Positions 27,014-36,312 are shown, counted from the stretch's first letter. The stretch: DNA of 64,000 nt from Massilia varians (GCF_027923905.1 NZ_AP026966.1:434001-498000), one strand, 5' to 3'. Notes: a model not told the origin generated them from the sequence alone. A program made the numbers and translations.

Positions 27014-28189
27014 ATGAAAGCGCTACTCATCAGCCGCGACAGCCAGCTTTATGCGGAAATCGCCTCCCAGGGCGCCGCCCGCGTGCCGCCGCTGAACCTT
27101 GGGTCGATCCGCGCCAGCCTGCGCGAGGCGCTCGACCGGCCCGAGGTCGATCCACCCCAGCTGGTTATCGTCGACGCGACCGACACCGAGCCTTCCGAAG
27201 CCGCGCTGCTCGAACGCCTTGGCCGTCAGTATCCGGAAGCGCACCTGATGCTGATGACCGACCAGCACCAGCCGGACCTCCTGATCCGCGCCATGCGCGC
27301 CGGCGTGCGCGAGGTGCTGCAACTGCCGCTGGTGCACCGCGCCTTCCACGAGTCGATGGACCGCATCTCGGCGGCGGCCGGCGTCTCGGCCCTGCGTGAC
27401 GGCAAGGTCCTCGCCTTCATCGCCTGCAAGGGCGGCAGCGGCGCCACCTTCATCTCGACCAATTTCGGCTATGCGCTGGCCACGCTGGCCGCCAAGAAGG
27501 TGCTGTTGATCGACCTGCACAGCCAGTTCGGCGATGCTGCGCTGTATGTGTCCGACCAGAAGCCGTCGATGACCCTGTCCGACGTCTGCGCGCAGATCGG
27601 ACGCGTGGATGGCCAGTTCCTGGAAAACTGCGTGGTGCACGTCACCCCTGGCTTCGGCGTGCTGGCGGCGGCCGACGACCCGGCCCATGCCAGGGAAGCC
27701 AAGCCGGAGCACATCGACACCATCCTGCGCGTCGCGCGTCAGCACTACGACTATGTGCTGCTCGACGTCGGCCGCCAGATCGACGCGGTGTCGTTGCGGG
27801 CGCTCGACGTCACCGACACCATCTACCCGGTGCTGCAGCTGGCGCTGCCCGATATCCGCGACGCGCGCCGGCTGCTCGACATCTTCCGCTCGCTCGGCTA
27901 CGTGCTGGACAACATCCGCCTGATCGTCAACCGCTACGAAAAGGGCGGCAAGCTGCGCCTGCAGGACCTGCACGGGGCGCTCGGCTGTGAAGTGGTGCAT
28001 ACCTTCCCCAATGATTACGTCGCCGTCACCGATTCGGTCAACCAGGGCGTGCCGGTGCTGCAGCTGTCGCGCTCGAGCGCCGCGGCGCGCAGCCTGGCCG
28101 ACATGGTCGAGCTGGTGACCGACCGCCGCGTCCAGGAAAGCAAGGGTCTGTTCGACCGCCTGTTCGGACGCAGCGATTCCGAAGACTGA
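27014..28189 (+). CDS. cpaE: Pilus assembly ATPase-like protein CpaE/TadZ
   Basis: A 391-residue protein. The N-terminal receiver-like domain (KALLISRDSQLYAEIASQ ... LVIVDATDTEPSE) is followed by a ParA/MinD-type domain with a deviant Walker A CKGGSGATFISTNFG (about 141-155) and VLLIDLHSQFGDAALYV as the A'/B region. It localises the Tad machinery at the pole or membrane. The ATG at 27014 follows GAGGAA; upstream in-frame codons overlap the lipoprotein gene and are rejected. Confidence 0.92.
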   Translation: MKALLISRDSQLYAEIASQGAARVPPLNLGSIRASLREALDRPEVDPPQLVIVDATDTEPSEAALLERLGRQYPEAHLMLMTDQHQPDLLIRAMRAGVREVLQLPLVHRAFHESMDRISAAAGVSALRDGKVLAFIACKGGSGATFISTNFGYALATLAAKKVLLIDLHSQFGDAALYVSDQKPSMTLSDVCAQIGRVDGQFLENCVVHVTPGFGVLAAADDPAHAREAKPEHIDTILRVARQHYDYVLLDVGRQIDAVSLRALDVTDTIYPVLQLALPDIRDARRLLDIFRSLGYVLDNIRLIVNRYEKGGKLRLQDLHGALGCEVVHTFPNDYVAVTDSVNQGVPVLQLSRSSAAARSLADMVELVTDRRVQESKGLFDRLFGRSDSED

Positions 28190-28218
28190 ACGAAACCAAG
28201 GACGAAAAGGAGCCTCTG

Positions 28219-29565
28219 ATGTCCCTACGCGAACGCCTTGCGAGCTCCAGCCAGGAACGCCAGCCCGGCGTGGCGGTGCCGGAGGCTGCCAACCACGCCT
28301 ACCAGGAGCTCAAGAAACTGATGCACCAGATGATCCTGGACCGCATCGACCTCGAACGCCTGAAGCGCCTGACCGCCGAGCAGTTCAAGCACGAACTGGC
28401 GCTGCTGATCCAGCGCATCATCGAGGAAGAGCGCATCGTGCTGAACCAGCACGAGCGCCACCATCTGGTGCTCGACATCCAGCACGAGATGCTCGGTTTC
28501 GGCCCGCTCGAACCGCTGCTGAACGACCCGACCGTCTCCGACATCCTGGTCAACACCGCCAGCAAGGTGTATGTCGAGCGGCGCGGCAAGCTCGAACTCA
28601 CCGACATCAGCTTCCACGACAATGCCCACCTGATGAAGATCATCGAGAAGATCGTCTCGCGCGTGGGTCGCCGCGTGGACGAGTCGAGCCCGATGGTCGA
28701 CGCGCGCCTGCCGGACGGCTCGCGCGTCAACGCGATCATCCCGCCGCTGGCGGTGGACGGGCCGCTGCTGTCGATCCGCCGCTTCGGCGCCACGCCGCTG
28801 ACGGTGCAGAACCTGCTCGACTACAAGAGCATGACGCCGCCCATGATCAAGGTGCTGGAAAGCCTGGGTGTGGCCAAGGTGAACATCCTGATCTCGGGCG
28901 GCACCGGCAGCGGCAAGACCACGCTGCTGAACCTGATCTCCGGCTTCATCCCGGCCAGCGAGCGCATCGTCACGATCGAGGACGCGGCCGAGCTGCAGCT
29001 GCGCCAGCCGCACGTGGTGCGTCTCGAGACCCGTCCTCCCAACATCGAAGGCAAGGGCGAGGTGACCCAGCGCGCGCTGGTGCGCAACGCGCTGCGCATG
29101 CGCCCCGACCGCATCATCCTGGGCGAGGTGCGCGGCGCCGAAGCCCTCGACATGCTGCAGGCGATGAACACCGGCCACGAAGGCTCGCTGGCGACGATCC
29201 ACTCGAATACCCCGCGCGATGCGCTGTCGCGGCTGGAGAACATGGTCAGCATGGCGGGCGTGAACCTGACCGCGCGCGCGATCCGCCAGCAGATCGTCTC
29301 GGCCGTGACGGTGGTGGTGCAGGCTTCGCGCCTGACCGACGGTACGCGCAAGGTGGTCAGCCTGCAGGAAATCACCGGCATGGAAGGCGACATCATTTCG
29401 ATGCAGGAGATCTTCCGCTTCGAGCAGCTCGGGGTCGAGGCCGACGGCAAAGTGCGCGGCCGCTTCAGCGCCACCGGGGTCCGTCCGCGTTTCGCCGACC
29501 GCCTGAAGATGTTTGGCGTGCCGGTGCCGGAGGATTCCTTCGACCCCGACCGGATCTTCGACTGA
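28219..29565 (+). CDS. cpaF: Tad secretion ATPase CpaF/TadA
   Basis: A 448-residue hexameric ATPase of the type II/IV secretion family that powers Flp pilus extension. The N-terminal helical part is followed by [21 protein letters not shown] (in two parts: FGPLEPLL and [10 protein letters not shown]), Walker [15 protein letters not shown] (about 224-237), the Asp box [10 protein letters not shown], Walker [18 protein letters not shown] and the His box [18 protein letters not shown]. All catalytic motifs are intact. It starts after AAGGAG. Confidence 0.95.
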   Translation: MSLRERLASSSQERQPGVAVPEAANHAYQELKKLMHQMILDRIDLERLKRLTAEQFKHELALLIQRIIEEERIVLNQHERHHLVLDIQHEMLGFGPLEPLLNDPTVSDILVNTASKVYVERRGKLELTDISFHDNAHLMKIIEKIVSRVGRRVDESSPMVDARLPDGSRVNAIIPPLAVDGPLLSIRRFGATPLTVQNLLDYKSMTPPMIKVLESLGVAKVNILISGGTGSGKTTLLNLISGFIPASERIVTIEDAAELQLRQPHVVRLETRPPNIEGKGEVTQRALVRNALRMRPDRIILGEVRGAEALDMLQAMNTGHEGSLATIHSNTPRDALSRLENMVSMAGVNLTARAIRQQIVSAVTVVVQASRLTDGTRKVVSLQEITGMEGDIISMQEIFRFEQLGVEADGKVRGRFSATGVRPRFADRLKMFGVPVPEDSFDPDRIFD

Positions 29566-29574
29566 GGAGGCGGC

Positions 29575-30552
29575 ATGGACGCGCTGTTCTACGCATTCGT
29601 GGTATTCCTGTTCGCGGCCTCGGTCCTCGCGATCGAGGGCACCTATCTGTGGTGGATGGGCACGCACGGCACGGCGGCGCGGCGCATCGCCCGCCGGCTG
29701 CAGGTCATGTCCGGCTCACCGGGGCGCAGCGGCGAGAGGATCTCGATCCTCAAGCAGCGGCCCTACAGCCGCAACCCCTCGTTCGACAGGCTCCTGCACC
29801 GGATCCCGCTGGCGCACCGGATCGATGCGCTGCTGGTGCAGTCCGGCGCCGGCACCACCGTGGGCCAGTTCCTGGCCTGGTCGCTCGGCTGCATGGCGGC
29901 GTTCGGCCTGCTGTCGCTCGGCCTGTCGCTGCCTGCGCCGCTGCGCATGGTGGCGGCCGTGTTCGGGCTGTGCGTGCCGTGGATCCTGCTGCGCCGCGCG
30001 CGCCAGCGCCGGCTGCGGCGCATCGAGCAGCAGCTGCCCGACGCCGCCGACTTCATCGCACGCGCCCTGCGCGCCGGCCACTCCTTCACCAACGTGCTCC
30101 AGATCGTCGGCAACGAGCTGCCGGAGCCGCTCAGCGGCGAGTTCCGCATCGCGCGCGAGGAAATCAACTATGGCGTGCCGATGAACGAAGCGCTGCACGG
30201 GATGGCTGCCCGCATCCCGCTGACCGACCTGCGCTACCTGATCATCGCGGTGCTGATCCAGCGCGAATCGGGCGGCAACCTGGCCGAGATCCTGGGGAAC
30301 ATCAGCCAGATCATCCGCGCCCGCCTGAAGCTGGTGGCGCACGTGCGCGTGCTGTCGGCGGAAGGGCGGATGTCGGCCTGGATCCTGAGCTTGCTGCCGT
30401 TCGCGGTGCTCTGCCTGATGCTGCTGACCAACGCGAAGTACGTCAGCGTCCTCTGGACCGACCCGATGGGCCAGCGCATGCTCTGGAGCTGCGTGGTCCT
30501 GCTCGTGATCGGGGTGATCTGGCTGCGCAACATCATCCGTATCCGTATCTGA
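29575..30552 (+). CDS. tadB: Tad inner-membrane platform protein TadB
   Basis: A 325-residue type II secretion F-domain protein with an N-terminal anchor, two central hydrophobic segments, the GspF-like cytosolic helical domain ([23 protein letters not shown], in parts [15 protein letters not shown] and [27 protein letters not shown]) and two C-terminal membrane helices. With TadC it forms the platform beneath the ATPase. GAGGAGG precedes the start, nine bases after cpaF. Confidence 0.93.
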   Translation: MDALFYAFVVFLFAASVLAIEGTYLWWMGTHGTAARRIARRLQVMSGSPGRSGERISILKQRPYSRNPSFDRLLHRIPLAHRIDALLVQSGAGTTVGQFLAWSLGCMAAFGLLSLGLSLPAPLRMVAAVFGLCVPWILLRRARQRRLRRIEQQLPDAADFIARALRAGHSFTNVLQIVGNELPEPLSGEFRIAREEINYGVPMNEALHGMAARIPLTDLRYLIIAVLIQRESGGNLAEILGNISQIIRARLKLVAHVRVLSAEGRMSAWILSLLPFAVLCLMLLTNAKYVSVLWTDPMGQRMLWSCVVLLVIGVIWLRNIIRIRI

Positions 30553-30586
30553 TTCCGGCCCGCGCTGGCGTTTTCCAGAGGTGACC

Positions 30587-31528
30587 ATGACATCTTCCCA
30601 GTTGACCTTCCTGCTCGTCGTCCTGTGCGTCGTCCTCGGCCTGGCCTGGCTCGGACTGGTCCTGTTCGCGCCGCTGGCCCTGCGCGAGCGCCTGCGGAAG
30701 TTCCTCGGCACCGCGGAGCAGAGCCAGCTCGACGCCGGCGGCGGCTGGGTCGAGCGCGTCGCCAGCGTGGCCAAGCCGCTGACCAAGCTGTCGATCCCCG
30801 AGGAGGGCTGGGAGAAGTCGACGCTGCGCACGCGCTTCATGAATGCCGGCTGGCGCAACCCATTCGCCCCGACGCTGTATTTCGCATCGAAGACCTGCCT
30901 GGCGCTGCTGCTGCCGACGGTGGTGGCGCCATTCGCGCTGATCTACGGCACCGCGCTCAACGGCGGGCGCCTGCTGGCGCTGCTGCTGGTGGCGGCCTCG
31001 CTCGGCTACTACCTGCCGAACATCGTCCTGGAGCGCATCGTGCAGCGCCGCCGCCGCGATATCTTCGAGACCATCCCCGACGCACTGGACCTGCTGACGG
31101 TCTGCGTCGAAGCCGGCCTGAGCCTGGAGCGCGCGCTGGTCAAGGTGGCGGGCGAAATCCACATCAAGAGCGTCGTGCTGGCACAGGAACTGCAGCTCGT
31201 GCTGATGGAAATGCGCGCCGGCTTCAGCAAGGAGAGGGCGCTGCGCAACTTCGCCCTGCGTTCGGGCGTCGAGGACGTCGACACCCTGGTGGCCATGCTG
31301 ATCCAGTCCGAACGCTTCGGCACCAGCGTCGCCGACTCGCTGCGGGTCCAGTCCGACAACCTGCGCCACAAGCGGCGCATGCTGGCCGAGGAGTGCGCCG
31401 CCAAGATCGGCCTGAAGCTGCTGTTCCCCCTGATTTTCTGCATTTTCCCGATGCTGATGGTGGTGCTGCTCGGTCCTGCCGGGATCCAGATCTCGCAGAC
31501 CCTGCGGGCACTGCCCGGCGCGCACTGA
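30587..31528 (+). CDS. tadC: Tad inner-membrane platform protein TadC
   Basis: A 313-residue protein of the same F-domain family as TadB. It has an N-terminal anchor (FLLVVLCVVLGLAWLGLVLF), a pair of central helices, IPDALDLLTVCVEAGLSLERAL in the F domain (shown in part: PDALDLLTVCVEAGLSLE), RFGTSVADSLRVQSD and a C-terminal helix (LLFPLIFCIFPMLMVVLLG). The ATG at 30587 sits six bases after CAGAGG; the GTG at 30581 abuts that box. Confidence 0.93.
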   Translation: MTSSQLTFLLVVLCVVLGLAWLGLVLFAPLALRERLRKFLGTAEQSQLDAGGGWVERVASVAKPLTKLSIPEEGWEKSTLRTRFMNAGWRNPFAPTLYFASKTCLALLLPTVVAPFALIYGTALNGGRLLALLLVAASLGYYLPNIVLERIVQRRRRDIFETIPDALDLLTVCVEAGLSLERALVKVAGEIHIKSVVLAQELQLVLMEMRAGFSKERALRNFALRSGVEDVDTLVAMLIQSERFGTSVADSLRVQSDNLRHKRRMLAEECAAKIGLKLLFPLIFCIFPMLMVVLLGPAGIQISQTLRALPGAH

Positions 31529-31545
31529 ACACGAAGGAGTTCGAC

Positions 31546-32655
31546 ATGCCACACCTCACCCTTATCGCACGCCTGGTGCTGCTCTGTGCCGGCGTCACCC
31601 TGGCGGCCTGCGCACCGATCGGCGGCCGCCCGGTCTTCGACCGAACCGTATCGGCAGCGGACGACGCCTACCTTGCCGGCCGCAACCACCACCTTGCGCG
31701 CCGCTACGACGAAGCGCGTGCCGCCTACCAGGCTGCGCTCCAGGCTGCCCCAGGGCACGTGAATGCCCGCAACGGGCTGGCGACGCTGTACGCGGAGCAG
31801 CGCGAGTTCGCCACCGCGATCGCGCTGTGGCGTGCACTGACCGAATCGCTGACCCTGTCGTCCGGTCCCGGCAAGGCCTACCTGTTCAGCAACCTCGGGC
31901 ATGCCCATTTCCTCAACGCCGAGTACGACGATGCGCTGGTCGCGCTCGAGAAGGCCTGCCTGCTCGACCCGCTCAACCACCGTTCCTGGCAGCTGCTCGG
32001 CGAAACCTTGCGCAAGCTCGGACAGGAAGAGCGCGCGCAGCAGATGCTGAGCCAGGCCGAGGCCTTGCTCGCCCACGACCTGCGCGCCGACTATGCCGCT
32101 GCCGGCAGCCCGCCCCGGGTTGCGGCGATCGAGCGCGCGCTTAAGACGCCGGCGCGCGAGAAGGCGGGCTGGAGCCAGGTGCAGCTGGTTGCCGGTGCGG
32201 ATGGCATGCTGGAGCTGCGGCGCGGCCCGACACCGGCAAGCCCGTCCGCGCCGGCGCGGCTGCCGGAACCGGCCCCGGGGCCACCCGCGCCGGCGGGGAA
32301 CGCTCCGCTCATCGCACTGGTAGAGATGCGCAATGGAAATGGCGTGTCAGGCATGGCGCGCTCGCTGGCACGCCAGGTCGATACCAAGGGACTGAAAGTG
32401 ACGCGCCTGTCGCACCAGAAGGGCTTCGGCGTGCGCCAGACCCGCATCGAATACGAGGCGGCCTACCGCGAGGCTGCCGAACGCCTGGCCAATCGCTTCG
32501 GCGGCGCGCAGCTGCAGGAGGTGGCGAGCTGCGCCCCCGCCAACCTTCGCGTGGTGCTCGGGCGCGACCTGGCCCGCCGCGGGTTTGCCCTGCGCCCGAC
32601 GGTCCCGGCCGGGAATGCGGCAGCACCGGTACTGGCATTGAACAAACCTGACTGA
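31546..32655 (+). CDS. tadD: TadD-like TPR lipoprotein with LytR C-terminal domain
   Basis: A 369-residue lipoprotein (lipobox LAAC, residues 18-21). Residues 35-190 are TPR repeats as in TadD; after a Pro/Ala-rich linker (about 230-255), residues 258-350 form a LytR_C-type domain (IALVEMRNGNGVSGMARSLA, TRIEYEAAYREAAERLA, NLRVVLGRDLARRG). It should act in the periplasm as a pilotin/assembly scaffold. The start follows AAGGAG. It is the last gene of the visible tad run. Confidence 0.85.
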   Translation: MPHLTLIARLVLLCAGVTLAACAPIGGRPVFDRTVSAADDAYLAGRNHHLARRYDEARAAYQAALQAAPGHVNARNGLATLYAEQREFATAIALWRALTESLTLSSGPGKAYLFSNLGHAHFLNAEYDDALVALEKACLLDPLNHRSWQLLGETLRKLGQEERAQQMLSQAEALLAHDLRADYAAAGSPPRVAAIERALKTPAREKAGWSQVQLVAGADGMLELRRGPTPASPSAPARLPEPAPGPPAPAGNAPLIALVEMRNGNGVSGMARSLARQVDTKGLKVTRLSHQKGFGVRQTRIEYEAAYREAAERLANRFGGAQLQEVASCAPANLRVVLGRDLARRGFALRPTVPAGNAAAPVLALNKPD

Positions 32656-32747
32656 AAAAAGGTCCGTTTGCACGTTTGGCCAGCATCAAACGTCGACCAA
32701 GGGTACCCGTGAGAATGGGCTGGTCTGCCTTCTCTCGGGAGCCCTCC

Positions 32748-33074
32748 ATGAACCTTTCCTACCGCATTCATCTGATCCTGCTCGGCCTGCTGCTGGCAAT
32801 CCTCAGTGCCTGCGCGCCGTCCGGCACGCACCGCGGCACCGGCGAATACATCGACGACGCCGCCATCACCACCCGGGTCAAGACCGCTTTCGCCACCGAT
32901 TCCCAAGTCAAGGCGACCGAGGTCCAGGTCGAGACCTACAAGGGAACGGTGCAGCTCAGCGGTTTTGTCGATTCGGCCGAGAGCGCCGCGCGCGCGGCAC
33001 AGCTCGCCCGGGAAGTGCCGGGCGTAAAGGAAGTGCGGAATAGCATGGTGGTCAGGCAGCGCATGCGCGAGTAG
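32748..33074 (+). CDS. BON-domain lipoprotein
   Basis: A 108-residue protein with a lipobox (LSAC, residues 19-22) and a single BON domain (YIDDAAITTRVKTAFATDSQ, VQVETYKGTVQLSGFVDS, AREVPGVKEVRNSMVV), the hallmark of OsmY/periplasmic lipid-binding proteins. It probably helps maintain the envelope under stress. GGGAG precedes the ATG. Separate from the tad operon by 92 bases; convergent with the next gene. Confidence 0.88.
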   Translation: MNLSYRIHLILLGLLLAILSACAPSGTHRGTGEYIDDAAITTRVKTAFATDSQVKATEVQVETYKGTVQLSGFVDSAESAARAAQLAREVPGVKEVRNSMVVRQRMRE

Positions 33075-33091
33075 GGCTGTTCGCGCAGTGC

Positions 33092-33859
33092 TTACCGCCA
33101 GCTGACCTTGCCGATGCCGTTGGTGTTGGCATTGCGGGTCGCCGGGTTGCCATAGACGGTGGCCGAACCCAGGCCGCTCAGGTCGATCTCGGCCGCACGG
33201 GTCGCGTGCACCGTCGCGCCGCCGAGGCCGGTCATGTCGAGGTCGACCGATTCGGCGCGCAGACCCTGCGCTTCCAGGCTGCCGACACCGGCCAGCTTGG
33301 CGCGCAGCAGTTTGCTCTCGCCATTGACACTGATGCGGCCGGCGCCACGCAGGTTGAGGTCAACGCGCTCGGCGCTTACGCCGTTCAGGGCGAGTCCGCC
33401 GACGCCGCCCAGGCGGGCGTCGATATTGCGGTAATTGCTGTTCATGGTGACCGATCCGGCGCCGTCGAGCGCGACCTGGATGGCATTGCCCGAGAAGCCG
33501 GTGACGGTCGATGTGCCCACGCCCTGCGAGGTAAACTCGGCGAGATTGGGCACGGTCAGTTCGGCGCGCAGCTTCTCGCTCATGTCGCCACGGCGGGTAT
33601 TGAAGGATTCGGTACCGATTTCCAGCGTGTCGCCGCGCTGGGCGGTGGTGATGCGCTGCACGTAGCGGCGGTCGCCCGAGACGACCAGCGAGGGTGTATT
33701 GCCCTGGCGCAGGACGAGGTCGACGATGCCATCCAGTTTTACCTTGGTGACTCTGGCATCGACACTGCGATTTTCACGCACGAGCTCGTCGGCGATGACG
33801 GGGCTGGCGACCAGTGCGAGCGTGGCGGCGACGGCGGCGGCACTCAACAGTTTTTTCAT
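33092..33859 (-). CDS. Head GIN domain (DUF2807) secreted protein
   Basis: A 255-residue exported protein with a signal peptide (LLSAAAVAATLALVASPVIA). The body is a right-handed beta-helix-like DUF2807/auto-adhesin domain made of repeating strands such as VDLVLRQGN, VALDGAGSVTMN, LNLRGAGRISVNGE, ISVNGESKLLRAKLAGVGS and SVDLDMTGLGGATV. It is probably an envelope adhesin; substrate unknown. The start at 33859 follows GGAGAA. A stop-to-stop gap of 17 bases separates it from the convergent BON gene. Confidence 0.85.
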   Translation of the reverse strand: MKKLLSAAAVAATLALVASPVIADELVRENRSVDARVTKVKLDGIVDLVLRQGNTPSLVVSGDRRYVQRITTAQRGDTLEIGTESFNTRRGDMSEKLRAELTVPNLAEFTSQGVGTSTVTGFSGNAIQVALDGAGSVTMNSNYRNIDARLGGVGGLALNGVSAERVDLNLRGAGRISVNGESKLLRAKLAGVGSLEAQGLRAESVDLDMTGLGGATVHATRAAEIDLSGLGSATVYGNPATRNANTNGIGKVSWR

Positions 33860-34027
33860 GCTTGTTCTCCGGTAGGTTGTCGATGGAGGCACTATAGGCC
33901 GCTCTCGTGACGATACCGAGCCGATTGCGATGAATTGCGCAAACCACGGTCTGGAGCGTAAAAAAGCCGGCATGGCGCGACCGGACTGCCTGGCACTGCG
34001 GCAGCAAGCTGCCCGGCGGACAGGTAG

Positions 34028-34843
34028 CTACCGTGCCGGCGTGGCGCGCCGGTAGACGCGCACATAATCCACCAGCATGCGCTGGGGCAGGACCGTGCTG
34101 CTGTCCGGATTGCCCGGCCAGGCGCCGCCGACGGCCAGGTTCAGGAGCACGAAGAAGGGATGCTCGATTACCCATTCTCCCTTGACCAGGTTCGGCCGCG
34201 CCGTATGGTAGTGGATGCCGTCGCGGTACCAGCGAATCTCGCCACGCTCCCATTCCACTGCGAACACGTAGAAATCGTCGGCAAAGATGCCGCTCGCCAG
34301 GGTCGCGTGCGTGGTGAAGGCCTTGGCACCCGAATAACCGGGACCGTGCAGCGTGCCGTGCACGTTCGACGGCTCCTTGCCGATGATCTCCATGATGTCG
34401 ATCTCGCCGCTGCGCGGCCAGCCCACCTGCCCGATGTCCGCGCCCAGCATCCAGAACGCCGGTTAGATGCCCTGGCCCTGCGGCACCTTGATGCGTGCCT
34501 CGAAGCGGCCATGCATCTGCTCCATCAGGCCGGCGGTCTTGATGCGCGCCGAGGTGTAATCGTTGCCGCCATGGCGTTCCCGGCGCGCCTCGATGACGAG
34601 CATGCCATCTTCCACCCGGACGTTCTCGGGACGGCCGGTGTAATGCTGCAGCTCCTGGTTGCCCCAGCCGTGGCCGCCGGTCTCCGCCACCCATTTCGCG
34701 CGGTCGAGCTGGCTGCCATCGAATTCGTCGCTCCATGCCAGCGTCCAGCCGGCAGGCGCGTGCGCGGAGGTGGAAGCGCAGCCGGCGCTAGCCAGCGCAA
34801 GCAGCGTGGACAGGGTGGCGGCGAGCAGGCGGATCGGTTTCAT
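34028..34843 (-). pseudogene. GH16 beta-glucanase lipoprotein with an in-frame stop
   Basis: The 271-codon gene encodes a family 16 endo-beta-1,3(4)-glucanase: signal/lipobox (LALASAGC), WTLAWSDEFDGSQLD, HGWGNQELQHY, ARIKTAGLMEQMHGRFEARIK, then SGEIDIMEIIGKEP, with the catalytic ExDxxE motif, and GGAWPGNPDSSTVLPQRM near the end. Frame continuity is broken only by TAA at 34463-34465, in the segment that reads GQGI-stop-PAFWMLG. Family members have GxW/IWPAFWML here, so Trp (TGG) is replaced. The active-site half would be lost. Either a real nonsense allele or an assembly error. Same strand and directly downstream of the deacetylase gene, under its LacI-type operator. Confidence 0.8.
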
Positions 34844-34859
34844 GGGTTTCCTTGTGGCT

Positions 34860-35765
34860 TCAAGGCGCCGCCGGCGGACGGGCCTGCTGCTGCCTGACGT
34901 GTTGCATGATGTTGATGAAGGTATCGGTCCAGACCAGCCGGCGATGCTCCGCCAGGAAGCGCAGCAGCTCCTCGTGGGCCTGCGCGGACACGCCGAGGTA
35001 GTCGCCGCCGATACCGTGGAAGGTGAAGTTGACCATGGTGCCGCGCCCGATCGCTTCCTTGACGATGGCAATCAGCTCCGCGCCGCTGCTGCCGCTAGGT
35101 GTCGCCACCGGCACCGCGAGCGGATCGAGGCTGCGCATCGCGTCGATGACGCCGCTGCCGCCCGTGACCTTGATCGCGACGAAGGCGGCGCGCACCGCGG
35201 GCAGGTAATCGCGCCCGCCGGCCTGGGTGTCGCCGCAGGGCAGCGTGAACGTGCGCTCCCGGCGTCCGTCGATCGCCGCCAGCATGGTATTGGCCAGCAG
35301 GACCTGGTCGCGCATCTGTTCCACGCTGACCGTGTCGAGGTCGCGGTGCGGCTCGACCCAGTCGCGTCCGGGCTTGCTGCGCGCGCACTGGTGAAACAGG
35401 CTGTGGTTGCCGAGTTCGTGCCCGGCCCGCGCGGCGGCGCGCCACCCCTCCATGCGCCGCGCCACCGCCGGATTGGACAGGGTCAGGTAGAAGCTTCCCT
35501 TCAGGCCGAGCCTGTCGAGGGCGGGCAGGGCATGGTCGAGCTGGGAATCGAGGGCATCGTCGTAGGCCAGGCTGACGGCGGCCCGCGCGCCGTGCGGCCA
35601 GGCGAAGCCGGGATGGATGTCGGCCGCCCCGGCGGCAGGCATGCCGGCATGGAGTCCCGCGACCAGGGCGCATACGAGCAGGCACCGGCGCCTTTTCCTC
35701 TGCTTCAGCAGGCCAGTCCGCCCCGCGCTGCCTGTCGCCTCGGGCGCGTAGTCGCTTCGCTCCAT
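34860..35765 (-). CDS. Polysaccharide deacetylase (NodB-fold, CE4-like)
   Basis: A 301-residue exported protein with a signal-anchor (CLLVCALVAGLHAGMPAAGAA). The NodB domain motifs are AAVSLAYDDALDSQ (MT1, Asp pair) and GHELGNHSLFHQC (MT2, the metal-binding HxxxH), followed by PCGDTQAGGRDYL and VNFTFHGIGGDYLGV. Acts on acylated carbohydrate or peptide chains; substrate unknown. Two in-frame starts exist; ATG 35765 has AAGG six bases before it. Leads the operon with the GH16 gene from a promoter at 35816-35845. Confidence 0.85.
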   Translation of the reverse strand: MERSDYAPEATGSAGRTGLLKQRKRRRCLLVCALVAGLHAGMPAAGAADIHPGFAWPHGARAAVSLAYDDALDSQLDHALPALDRLGLKGSFYLTLSNPAVARRMEGWRAAARAGHELGNHSLFHQCARSKPGRDWVEPHRDLDTVSVEQMRDQVLLANTMLAAIDGRRERTFTLPCGDTQAGGRDYLPAVRAAFVAIKVTGGSGVIDAMRSLDPLAVPVATPSGSSGAELIAIVKEAIGRGTMVNFTFHGIGGDYLGVSAQAHEELLRFLAEHRRLVWTDTFINIMQHVRQQQARPPAAP

Positions 35766-35788
35766 CGCCATCCTTTTTCGCCGATATT

Positions 35789-35802
35789 TGGAAACGTTAC
35801 CA
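35789..35802 (-). promoter_or_regulatory. LacI-type operator of the deacetylase-GH16 operon
   Basis: TGGTAACGTTTCCA on the minus strand, centred on the CG. It begins about seven bases downstream of the predicted start point of the promoter 35816-35845 and repeats exactly in front of the ABC binding-protein gene at 57728-57741. Confidence 0.75.
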
Positions 35803-35815
35803 GAATGTCAACCCG

Positions 35816-35845
35816 ACTATAGCACTGTAGATTTTTCAGTGTCAA
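35816..35845 (-). promoter_or_regulatory. Sigma-70 promoter of the deacetylase-GH16 operon
   Basis: Minus-strand TTGACA (35840-35845), 18-base spacer and TATAGT (35816-35821). The -35 is a perfect match. Same design as the ABC transporter promoter at 57755-57783, including the following TCGGG. Confidence 0.75.
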
Positions 35846-35956
35846 TTGCATCGCATCGGGCAAGATAGATCCGAACGGCGGCCGGGCTTCGCTCCTAAGC
35901 ATGGGCAATGTTGCAAATCAGCCGCAGTTCGCCTCATATCCACAAGAAATATTCCG

Positions 35957-35985
35957 TTGACAATTTTTTTTGCTAAGCCTAATAT
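35957..35985 (+). promoter_or_regulatory. Sigma-70 promoter of the TonB receptor gene
   Basis: TTGACA (35957-35962), 17-base spacer, TAATAT (35980-35985). The LacI-type operator at 35997-36016 follows immediately over the start point and leader, a standard repressible layout. Confidence 0.7.
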
Positions 35986-35996
35986 TCAAACAAGGT

Positions 35997-36016
35997 ATAT
36001 GGAAACGTTTCCATAT
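35997..36016 (+). promoter_or_regulatory. LacI-type operator of the TonB receptor gene
   Basis: ATATGGAAACGTTTCCATAT is a perfect 20-bp palindrome with the CG-centred core typical of LacI/GalR operators. It lies just downstream of the promoter at 35957-35985. Confidence 0.8.
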
Positions 36017-36312
36017 CTCTCACGTGATGACAGATGAACGAGCGCAGCGCGTATCGCTTTACCCGCTACCTGGCAGCGAGGACATCGGCACTGGCCGCAT
36101 GTCCTCGCTGTGCCGTCTGGTGGCAGGACGCGCCCTGCGGCCAGCACCGGCGCCCGGGGGGCGCCGCGGCGAGGATGTGCCCAGCGATAGGGACGGCAGC
36201 AGGGGCGACAGCAAGGACCGCCGGCGGCGCGCAGCCTGGATTGCGCCGGCACAGGTAGTGGAGACACCGTTGGATTGGGTGACGGTCATTTTAAAAAGAA
36301 CAGGAGAGCACC

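Larger units (their letters stand above)
35766..36312. other. Divergent control region and long TonB-receptor leader
   Basis: No gene is supported. The left part (35766-36016) holds two back-to-back promoters, each with a LacI-type operator. From 36017 to 36312 lies a leader of about 295 bases before the TonB receptor start; short frames there (for example 36034-36258) resemble chance reading. The first half of the leader is markedly GC-rich and the junction at 35930-36000 very AT-rich. Confidence 0.6.

Noticed and set aside
36034..36258. Short frame in the TonB receptor leader
   Set aside because: Arg/Ala-rich translation with no ribosome-binding site, consistent with chance in a GC-rich leader.
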